Below, one piece after another: positions 1 to 4,682 of a stretch of DNA of 9,010 bases. Source of the DNA: JBGTCY01 sp041748615 (GTDB taxonomy: Bacteria; Bacteroidota; Bacteroidia; Chitinophagales; CAIOSU01); contig JBGTCY010000252.1 of the NCBI GenBank assembly GCA_041748615.1, forward strand, positions 1-9,010, written 5' to 3'. The position numbers and the translations under genes are program-made. Positions within the stretch are counted from its first letter, which is position 1. Each line of letters begins with the position of its first letter. The notes beneath the pieces were generated by a model that saw nothing but the letters and a program-made list of their open reading frames with translations, had not been told where the DNA came from and made no database searches.

Positions 1-311
1 TCTTCTTTGAGTTCTCTTTGAGCGGATTCAATGGGGTCAATGTCGAACTTGCCGCCTCCTTCAACGATTTCCCAGCTATAGCGCTCTAAGGGAAACCGGA
101 ATTGCCCGACCAACCACGTGTTGTTGTTTTCATCCAAAGGAATGATGCCGACCGCGAGGTGTTTGGCGCTGACAACGCCATAGATGGTGTCATTTCCTGC
201 CGGGTCAATCACCTGGAATTCGCGCACTTTCATCCACGGATTATCATAGATGATTTTTTCCGATTTCTTTGTCCAGGGATTGGGTTCGTCTTTCAATTCA
301 ATAGCGCTCAT
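1..311 (-). CDS. NUDIX hydrolase, ADP-ribose pyrophosphatase-like (3' end beyond the window)
   Basis: The first 103 residues of a NUDIX hydrolase are present and the rest lies past the left edge. Residues 46-83 resemble the core strands of ADP-ribose/nucleoside-diphosphate-sugar pyrophosphatases: VVSAKHLAVGIIPLDENN, then WLVGQFRFPLERYSWEIVEGGG. The NUDIX box follows, GGG at 85-87 and RELKE at 99-103, where the Glu residues bind the catalytic metal. Counting back eight residues from R99, where the canonical box has Glu, gives Ile91. Asp92 sits one place later, so the box is one residue short, a spacing I recall from related Bacteroidota proteins. Family members hydrolyse nucleoside diphosphates linked to another group, such as ADP-ribose; the actual substrate cannot be read here. 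The ATG lies inside the end of the sirtuin gene (14-bp overlap) without a clear ribosome binding site, which suggests translational coupling. The family call is firm and the substrate is not. Confidence 0.88.
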   Translation of the reverse strand, partial: MSAIELKDEPNPWTKKSEKIIYDNPWMKVREFQVIDPAGNDTIYGVVSAKHLAVGIIPLDENNNTWLVGQFRFPLERYSWEIVEGGGKFDIDPIESAQRELKE

Positions 312-990
312 GAGCAATTAGTTTTTTTACCAAAGCGGGAACTCCGGCTGTGGCGTTGGCTTGAATATATTCAATATTCGAAATGGAAGGCACTTCCGGT
401 AATTGCGGGTCAATGATGTATTTCATCGCGGAATGCCGCACATAATCAATCAATCCCGCGGCAGGATAAACCAACAGCGAGGTGCCCACCACGATAAAAA
501 TGTCAGCCCTCGAAGCGATTTCAATCGCACGCTCCATCATGGGCACTTGTTCGCCAAACCACACGATGAACGGGCGCAGTTGCGCGCCTTTTTCGCAAAC
601 ATCTCCCAAATGAATGTCGTTTTTACAATCATAAATCATCTCATGATAACGGGAGCTTTGTGATTTGAATAATTCTCCGTGGAGGTGGATGATGTTTTTT
701 GAGCCGCCTCTTTCATGCAAATCATCCACATTCTGCGTAATCACATGAGTATCGAAATAGTGTTCGAGTTCAGCGAGCGCGAAATGAGCGGCATTGGGTT
801 GAACTTCTAAAAGTTTTTTTCTTCTTTCGTTGTAAAAATTGAGCACCAATTCAGGATTGCTTGCCCAGCCTTGCGGAGATGCAACTTCATAGATGCTGTG
901 TCCTTCCCACAACCCGCCAGCGCCCCGGAATGTACTGATGCCGCTTTCAGCGCTCACTCCGGCTCCGGTTAGAATCACTATTTTTTTCAT
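298..990 (-). CDS. cobB: NAD-dependent protein deacylase, CobB/SIRT5-type sirtuin
   Basis: A 230-residue Sir2-family enzyme that removes acyl groups from lysines using NAD+, releasing nicotinamide and O-acyl-ADP-ribose in the cytoplasm. The motifs run in the expected order: GAGVSAESGISTFRG at 9-23 (NAD binding), TQNVDDLHERGG at 85-96, HLHG at 102-105 with H104 as the likely catalytic base, VWFGE at 143-147 and VGTSL at 168-172. FYNERR (52-57) supplies Y53 and R56, which match the Tyr-Arg pair that lets class III sirtuins such as E. coli CobB and human SIRT5 accept succinyl- or malonyl-lysine. The zinc module looks reduced: only C122 and C132 are present in place of the four zinc cysteines common in bacterial sirtuins. 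Length is normal for a compact bacterial form. The ATG is preceded by GAGAG about 8 nt upstream, a weak binding site. The gene starts 39 bp after the lipoprotein gene and overlaps the NUDIX gene by 14 bp, so co-transcription is likely. Confidence 0.95.
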   Translation of the reverse strand: MKKIVILTGAGVSAESGISTFRGAGGLWEGHSIYEVASPQGWASNPELVLNFYNERRKKLLEVQPNAAHFALAELEHYFDTHVITQNVDDLHERGGSKNIIHLHGELFKSQSSRYHEMIYDCKNDIHLGDVCEKGAQLRPFIVWFGEQVPMMERAIEIASRADIFIVVGTSLLVYPAAGLIDYVRHSAMKYIIDPQLPEVPSISNIEYIQANATAGVPALVKKLIAHERY

Positions 991-1011
991 TGCATGCTCT
1001 CGTAAATATTC

Positions 1012-1030
1012 ACCCGGAAAAATGCCGGGT
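1012..1030. other. Small hairpin between the lipoprotein and sirtuin genes
   Basis: ACCCGG (1012-1017) and CCGGGT (1025-1030) form a perfect 6-bp GC-rich stem with a 7-nt loop. The stem begins at the last base of the lipoprotein stop codon. No T-tract follows on the minus strand, so it is more likely an mRNA-stabilising or attenuating stem within the operon than a full terminator. The role is inferred; the pairing is visible. Confidence 0.4.
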
Positions 1031-1581
1031 TATTTACGCTTCTCGTATTCGTAATATTTAATCAATTCCAATTCCACGCCCATGTATCCTTCTTCCGTTT
1101 CACCGACTAAGTTGATTTCAATAACTCCTTTTTCTCCGGATTTATCCCGGATTTCCCAATGAAACCAGCCGAACTCGTCTTCTTTCGGCTTGCCATATTT
1201 TTTTTCATAGTAGCCCTTTAATTCCTGTACCAACGGTCGGATGGTTGTTTTGTCGGAAAGATTATAAAAAGCGATAATCAAATCAAGTTGGTTTTTTTTG
1301 TTGAAAAAATATTCAACATCAATGGTTTCTCCCTTGCCAATGGAATCTCCGGAAATACGGTAGAGCAGGTAGTCGGCATACTCGGTGTGCGGTTGGATTT
1401 CTTCCAGTTCGCGCACCTCGTTCAATTTCATATCAAAGTCAACGCCTCTGAATAATTGTTCTTTAGTTTTTACTAATAATTTGCCCCTGTCGCTGAGATG
1501 TTTGAAATCATTGCATCCGCAGAAAAACAATACAATTACACTCAGGAATAAAAGCCGGGAACAGGAAAATGGTTTTATCAT
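1030..1581 (-). CDS. Putative lipoprotein of unknown function
   Basis: A 183-residue protein with a type II signal peptide: basic K3 and R9, hydrophobic LLFLSVIVLFF (10-20), and a lipobox-like FCGC ending in C23, the expected lipidated cysteine. N24-D25 follow; in E. coli Asp at +2 favours inner-membrane retention, but that rule does not transfer reliably to Bacteroidota. The mature part is small, charged and mixed alpha/beta. Recognisable stretches are VDFDMKLNEVRELEEI (48-62), a strand-like IDVEYFFNKKNQLDLIIAFYN (87-107, two strands), YYEKKYGKPKED (124-135) and FGWFHWEI (137-144). The 'helix-KYGKP-strand' layout recalls small periplasmic lipoproteins with a SmpA/OmlA-like fold, but I do not recognise a named family. 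It is the first gene of the probable unit with the sirtuin and NUDIX genes and has a promoter-like sequence about 30-60 bp upstream. The gene is well supported; its function is open. Confidence 0.85.
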   Translation of the reverse strand: MIKPFSCSRLLFLSVIVLFFCGCNDFKHLSDRGKLLVKTKEQLFRGVDFDMKLNEVRELEEIQPHTEYADYLLYRISGDSIGKGETIDVEYFFNKKNQLDLIIAFYNLSDKTTIRPLVQELKGYYEKKYGKPKEDEFGWFHWEIRDKSGEKGVIEINLVGETEEGYMGVELELIKYYEYEKRK

Positions 1582-1607
1582 AGAAACACGCCCTTGCAGG
1601 AAGGGTG

Positions 1608-1639
1608 TAAAGCTAATAAATCGGAAGTTAACTAGTCAA
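1608..1639 (-). promoter_or_regulatory. Candidate Bacteroidota promoter for the lipoprotein-sirtuin-NUDIX unit
   Basis: On the minus strand TTG (complement of 1637-1639) is followed after 21 nt by TAGCTTTA (complement of 1608-1615), matching seven of eight positions of TAnnTTTG. The spacing lies within the 17-23 nt range known for Bacteroidota housekeeping promoters. Transcription would start near 1601-1604, giving a leader of about 20 nt. An imperfect hairpin (1586-1608, arms ACAC..CCTT and AAGGGTGT, loop GCAGG) overlaps the expected start and could shape the leader. The last motif base is A instead of G, so this is a candidate only. Confidence 0.42.
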
Positions 1640-1751
1640 TAACTGAGAGAATGGGTTTAAGATAATGTGCATTCGCGATGTCCTGGTGGGTTCCGTGATA
1701 TATATGAATGCTTCATGCAAAGAATGTATATTTCTATAGGTTCAAAAAAGG

Positions 1752-1850
1752 CGTCATTGCGAGGGAATGATTGTTCAGAGCGAATGCCATTCCCGAAGCA
1801 ATCCCCTGAAAGAAGAGGATTGCTTCGCTCGTTCCTCTCTCGCAATGACG
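1752..1850. repeat. Palindromic intergenic repeat able to fold as a three-way junction
   Basis: Three perfect pairings are visible. The outer stem is CGTCATTGCGAG (1752-1763) with CTCGCAATGACG (1839-1850), 12 bp. Inside it are GGGAATG (1763-1769) with CATTCCC (1788-1794), 7 bp, and CGAAGCAATCC (1794-1804) with GGATTGCTTCG (1817-1827), 11 bp. The two inner stems abut, giving a three-way junction with one unpaired strand (about 1828-1838). The termini CGTCATTGCGAG and the core GAAGCAATC/GATTGCTTC resemble dispersed REP/BIME-like repeats that I recall from many bacterial genomes, including Bacteroidota. A-runs flank both ends (1745-1749 and 1851-1857). The left arm carries the extra small hairpin that the right arm lacks, so the copy looks derived from a simpler symmetric form. 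Structure is certain; mobility and copy number are unknown. Confidence 0.8.
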
Positions 1851-1860
1851 AAAAAAATTT

Positions 1861-1876
1861 AGTTCTTCGAAGAACT
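1861..1876. repeat. Perfect 16-bp palindrome
   Basis: AGTTCTTCGAAGAACT equals its own reverse complement. It lies 10 bp after the three-way repeat and directly before the next repeat. As RNA it would form a short hairpin with a TTCGAA centre; as DNA it could be a dimer binding site. Nothing nearby decides which. Confidence 0.6.
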
Positions 1877-1877
1877 C

Positions 1878-1942
1878 TATAATCATTTCACTCCTTTCGA
1901 GTTGTTTTTAACCAATCCGCCAAGGCGGATGGAATGATTATA
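1878..1942. repeat. Nested inverted repeat with TCCGCC..GGCGGA hairpin
   Basis: The outer arms TATAATCATT (1878-1887) and AATGATTATA (1933-1942) are perfect 10-bp inverse copies. Inside, ATCCGCC (1915-1921) pairs with GGCGGAT (1924-1930) around an AA loop, close to the right outer arm. The GC-rich core in an A/T-rich setting and the outer arms suggest a miniature repeat unit. Similar TCCGCC/GGCGGA cores are, from memory, dispersed between genes in Bacteroidota. A run of eight A's follows at 1942-1949. Confidence 0.6.
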
Positions 1943-1968
1943 AAAAAAAGGGAAATAAGATAAATGAA

Positions 1969-1981
1969 ACCCCGAAGGGGT
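1969..1981 (-). terminator. Candidate rocD terminator hairpin
   Basis: On the minus strand, ACCCC-TTC-GGGGT forms a compact 5-bp stem about 29 nt after the rocD stop, followed by TTCATTTATCTTATTT and, further on, eight T's. A second, longer stem, AATAAT.TCAG (1984-1994) with CTGA.ATTATT (2004-2014), 10 bp with one A/G mismatch, spans the stop codon itself. Together they probably define the rocD 3' end. The T-tract is interrupted, so efficiency is uncertain, and CCCCGAAGGGG is also the kind of motif found in dispersed Bacteroidota repeats. Confidence 0.45.
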
Positions 1982-2009
1982 GAAATAATATCAGGGTAAT
2001 GCTCTGAGA

Positions 2010-3224
2010 TTATTCCAACACCGTATCCCTGATAATGTCAATACATTCTTCCAACTGTGTCTCATTCAGAATTAATGGCGGAGCGAACCGGATTTTATCA
2101 CCGTGAGTCGGTTTGGCAAGCAAGCCGTTTTCCATCAGTTGCAGGCAAAGGTCCCAAGCCGCGTTATCTTTTCCATTTGAAACAGTAATCGCGTTCAGCA
2201 ATCCTTTTCCACGGACGTCCTGAATGAGTGGGCTGTTGATTTTTTTCAGTTCTTCGCGAAAGATATTTCCCATTTTGAAAGCGTTCTCCGCGAGATTTTC
2301 TTCGCGGATGACTTCCAATGCCGCCATTGCCACGCGGCAGGCAAGCGGATTGCCGCCAAAGGTAGAACCATGCTGACCGGTTTTCAGCAGCAACATGATT
2401 TCATCATTCGCGAGCACAGCCGACACCGGCAACACTCCGCCTGACAATGCTTTTCCAAGTACCAGCAAATCAGGCTTCACGTTTTCGTTGTCGCAGCACA
2501 GCAGTTTGCCCGTCCTTCCCAGCCCGGTCTGAATTTCATCAGCCACAAATAACACATTTGCCTGTTTGCATAAATCATAAGCGCCTTTTAGATAACCGTC
2601 ATCGGGAACAAAAACGCCAGCCTCGCCCTGAATCGGCTCCACAATAAAACCTGCAACGGTATTATCTTTTAGCGCGTTTTCCAACGCGGCTAAATCATTG
2701 TAGGGAATGATGACAAACCCGGGCGTGTGCGGTCCGAAATTGTTTTTGGAATCCGCATCGGTGGAAGCGGAAATAATGGTGGTGGTTCTTCCGTGAAAAT
2801 TATTTTCACAGAAAATAATCTTCGCGCTGTTTTCCGGCAATCCTTTCACTTCATACGCCCATTTGCGCACTAATTTGATGGCGGTTTCCACGGCTTCAGC
2901 GCCTGAATTCATGAGCAACACCCTTTCGTATCCGAAATATTCACTCATGTATTTCACACACTCGCCAAGCACATTGTTGTGAAACGCGCGGGAGGTGAGC
3001 GTGAGCGTTTGCGCCTGCTCATTCAATGCTTCAATGATTTTCGGATGGCAATGACCCTGGCTCACTGCGGAATAAGCTGAAAGAAAATCATAATATTTTT
3101 TGCCGTCCACATCCCACAGGTAAACGCCTTTTCCTTTTTTCAAAACCACCGGCAAGGGGTGATACGTTTTCGCGCCATAGCGTTCTTCGAGTTCAATCGC
3201 GTGATTTGCAAGCATCGTTTCCAT
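2010..3224 (-). CDS. rocD: Ornithine--oxo-acid aminotransferase
   Basis: A 404-residue class III (fold type I) PLP-dependent aminotransferase that moves the delta-amino group of ornithine to 2-oxoglutarate, giving glutamate-5-semialdehyde and glutamate. It acts in the cytoplasm and links arginine/ornithine breakdown with proline. The key residues align with human ornithine aminotransferase at a constant offset of 34: Y21 (YHPLPV, substrate Tyr55), R146 (HGRT, Arg180), E201 (EPIQGEAGV, Glu235), D229 (ADEIQTGLGRTG, Asp263) and K258 (LGKALSGG, the PLP lysine, Lys292). NSGAEAVETA (106-115) is the cofactor phosphate region. This set separates it from acetylornithine aminotransferase. Length is normal and the frame is intact. 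Two in-frame starts exist, ATG GAA ACG ATG. AGGAA abuts the first, too close for a binding site, whereas GGAA before ACG suits the second, so translation may begin at Met4 (3215). No other arginine-pathway gene is in the window; it appears to be a single-gene unit with its own promoter and terminator. Confidence 0.96.
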   Translation of the reverse strand: METMLANHAIELEERYGAKTYHPLPVVLKKGKGVYLWDVDGKKYYDFLSAYSAVSQGHCHPKIIEALNEQAQTLTLTSRAFHNNVLGECVKYMSEYFGYERVLLMNSGAEAVETAIKLVRKWAYEVKGLPENSAKIIFCENNFHGRTTTIISASTDADSKNNFGPHTPGFVIIPYNDLAALENALKDNTVAGFIVEPIQGEAGVFVPDDGYLKGAYDLCKQANVLFVADEIQTGLGRTGKLLCCDNENVKPDLLVLGKALSGGVLPVSAVLANDEIMLLLKTGQHGSTFGGNPLACRVAMAALEVIREENLAENAFKMGNIFREELKKINSPLIQDVRGKGLLNAITVSNGKDNAAWDLCLQLMENGLLAKPTHGDKIRFAPPLILNETQLEECIDIIRDTVLE

Positions 3225-3242
3225 TTCCTAAAATATTTTTTT

Positions 3243-3250
3243 CAAAGTTA
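3243..3250 (-). promoter_or_regulatory. Candidate -7 box for rocD (TAACTTTG)
   Basis: The minus strand reads TAACTTTG, an exact match to the Bacteroidota -7 consensus TAnnTTTG, 18 nt before the first rocD ATG. No TTG is present 17-23 nt upstream, so the -33 half is weak or absent. The short implied leader (about 10-15 nt) and low ribosome-binding signal are normal for this phylum. Confidence 0.5.
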
Positions 3251-3307
3251 CGATGAAAAAAAAGGGATGGAATCGGGGAAATTGTTTTTTGGAGAGAGAA
3301 TATTTTA

Positions 3308-3393
3308 AGACAGTTTTAAAATCCTCAATCTCCTTCTCCTTAGGAGAAAGCAAGGGATGAGGCAATCAAAAAGAGCAATTTTTAGAACTGTCC
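3308..3393. mobile_element. MITE-like 86-bp nested inverted repeat
   Basis: The ends are inverse copies: AGACAGTTTTAAAA (3308-3321) against TTTTAGAACTGTCC (3380-3393), 12 of 14 pairs perfect, the other two being T/C-type differences. Within them CCTCA (3323-3327) pairs with TGAGG (3358-3362), and TTCTCCT (3334-3340) with AGGAGAA (3342-3348). TTTA occurs directly outside both ends (3304-3307 and 3394-3397), a possible 4-bp target duplication, though the A/T-rich setting makes chance plausible. No coding capacity is present. It fits a non-autonomous element or a folded dispersed repeat placed between two divergent genes. The inverted repeats are certain; mobility is inferred. Confidence 0.55.
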
Positions 3394-3467
3394 TTTAATA
3401 ATACAAACGGAAAACATATTTTGTGTGGCGGAAAAAAGTTTAGGAAAAAAATATCATAAATCACCCC

Positions 3468-4592
3468 ATGCACAGTTTCGATTTATTTACAGAATACAAC
3501 CGGATAAAATATGCGAGATTGATTCTCTGCATCACGCTTGTTGTGATTTTTTTGATTTCATTTCAGCTTTGGCTCACAAACAGAAATTATCCGCTTGCTC
3601 CGGTCTTTGACGGGTTTCCTGTTTTTCATGGCGCTGTTGAATATTTGTTTGCAGTGATGTTGCTATCGTTTCCATTGTTTATCCTCATTTTCAGAAATTC
3701 CCCATTTTTCACTTACGCGCTCATCACGCTTTTTATTTTCATGGTGTTGGGCGACCAAAACCGGTTGCAGCCTTATCTCTATCAAATGCTGTTGATGTTG
3801 CTATGTATCGCGGTTTTTTCCGCGAAGAAGTTTCACAGAAAAAACGCTTTCGCGATTCAATGTATCAGAATCATTTTATTCGGGACATATTTCTGGGCGG
3901 GTATTCATAAAATTAATCATCATTTTATTGACAGGATGTATCCGTTTGTTGCCGGCAACTTATTGAATCTCCCGGTTCATTTTTTTGAAATCAATTATCT
4001 GAAATACTTCATCTTGGTCATCCCCCTATCTGAAATTCTGATTGCGCTGGGTTTATTGTTTAACAGAACCAGAAACAGCTCGGTCATTCTATTGGTCTTC
4101 ATGCATTTCGCAATCATCCTTTTTCTGAGTCCGCTTGGACTTAATTGGAATAAAATTGTGATTCCCTGGAATCTTACGTTAATTGGTCTGAATATTCTCG
4201 TTTTTTGGAATGCAGGAAAAATCAGTTTAAGCAGATGGTTGCTGCCGCAAGGTTCGTTCACGAAAGGTTTGGTGATGCTGCTTGTGTTCATCATGCCGGT
4301 ATTTAATTTTTGGGGTAAATGGGACCATTATCTTTCCGCCAGTTTGTATTCCTTTAAAGTTCCTTATCCCAAATTATATGTTGACCAAAATTTATTGCCG
4401 GATTTACCACCCTACATCGGACAATATCTGAGAAAAGAAGGAAATGCGGTTTTTATTGATATCACCTATTGGTCAATCGGTGAGTTAAAAGTGATGCCCT
4501 ATCCGGAAGAGAGAGTGAATGAAAAAATCAGAAAAGCGGTATGCGGTTATGCTGCTGAAAAACCTTGTTTGGCAAGGATTGAGTATTATTAA
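3468..4592 (+). CDS. Multi-pass membrane protein, HTTM/DoxX-like, with extracytoplasmic C-terminal part
   Basis: A 374-residue integral membrane protein with about nine hydrophobic segments near residues 17-36, 58-75, 80-94, 104-118, 132-146, 178-198, 205-224, 229-247 and 266-282, then a roughly 90-residue soluble tail. Conserved-looking polar motifs sit in or beside the membrane: GDQNRLQPYLYQ (95-106), YFWAGIHKINHHF (141-153), PLSEILIALGLL (186-197), H213 and GLNWNKIVIPWN (224-235). A DQNRxQP element, an aGxxKxN element, a membrane Glu and a following His recall the HTTM (vitamin K carboxylase-like) and DoxX/MauE membrane families, but the match is from memory and no function follows. The tail holds C359 and C367, which could pair in the periplasm. 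The ATG has no Shine-Dalgarno sequence; MHSFDLFTEYN then the first membrane helix looks a natural N-terminus. It lies upstream of the outer-membrane barrel gene on the same strand, separated by a dyad that may end its transcript. Confidence 0.85.
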   Translation: MHSFDLFTEYNRIKYARLILCITLVVIFLISFQLWLTNRNYPLAPVFDGFPVFHGAVEYLFAVMLLSFPLFILIFRNSPFFTYALITLFIFMVLGDQNRLQPYLYQMLLMLLCIAVFSAKKFHRKNAFAIQCIRIILFGTYFWAGIHKINHHFIDRMYPFVAGNLLNLPVHFFEINYLKYFILVIPLSEILIALGLLFNRTRNSSVILLVFMHFAIILFLSPLGLNWNKIVIPWNLTLIGLNILVFWNAGKISLSRWLLPQGSFTKGLVMLLVFIMPVFNFWGKWDHYLSASLYSFKVPYPKLYVDQNLLPDLPPYIGQYLRKEGNAVFIDITYWSIGELKVMPYPEERVNEKIRKAVCGYAAEKPCLARIEYY

Positions 4593-4622
4593 AAATGTGG
4601 TGAGCAAATATTGTTTTTCACG

Positions 4623-4654
4623 ATTGACTAACTAAAAAATTTTAGTTAGCCAAT
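4623..4654. terminator. 32-bp dyad between the membrane protein and barrel genes, possible terminator or operator
   Basis: CTAACTAAAA (4628-4637) and TTTTAGTTAG (4640-4649) are perfect inverse copies with two A's between. Beyond one A/C mismatch the symmetry continues as ATTG (4623-4626) and CAAT (4651-4654), giving 14 paired bases of 15. It starts 30 bp after the stop of the upstream gene and ends 28 bp before the next start. A TTTTT run follows at 4660-4664, which suits a weak intrinsic terminator; the A/T-rich stem equally suits a protein-binding site for the downstream gene. Confidence 0.45.
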
Positions 4655-4682
4655 AGGCATTTTTGTATTTATCTTCAAATCG

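Larger units (their letters stand above)
1582..2009. other. Gene-free region filled with inverted repeats
   Basis: This 428-bp gap separates the lipoprotein gene from the 3' end of rocD, both on the minus strand. Its right half is almost continuous palindromic sequence, listed separately: a three-way-junction repeat (1752-1850), a 16-bp palindrome (1861-1876), a nested repeat (1878-1942) and two hairpins by the rocD stop (1969-2014). Open frames of 62-71 codons here run through the repeats in both directions and resemble no protein I know. Positions 1640-1751 hold no gene and no structure that I can support. Confidence 0.7.

Noticed and set aside
102..416. Plus-strand open frame of 104 codons
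   Set aside because: It lies opposite the NUDIX and sirtuin genes, whose motifs are unmistakable; its own product has no recognisable pattern.
298..990. SIR2-type anti-phage defence effector
   Set aside because: The protein is a compact CobB-type deacylase with a full set of enzyme motifs and no fused STAND, TPR or other defence domain, and no defence partner is nearby.
1657..1882. Open frames on both strands (62 and 71 codons) in the gap after the lipoprotein gene
   Set aside because: They run through the palindromic repeat, so both strands stay open because of the symmetry; neither product resembles a protein family.
1752..1942. CRISPR-like array
   Set aside because: There are no direct repeats with regular spacers; the signal is wholly inverted symmetry.
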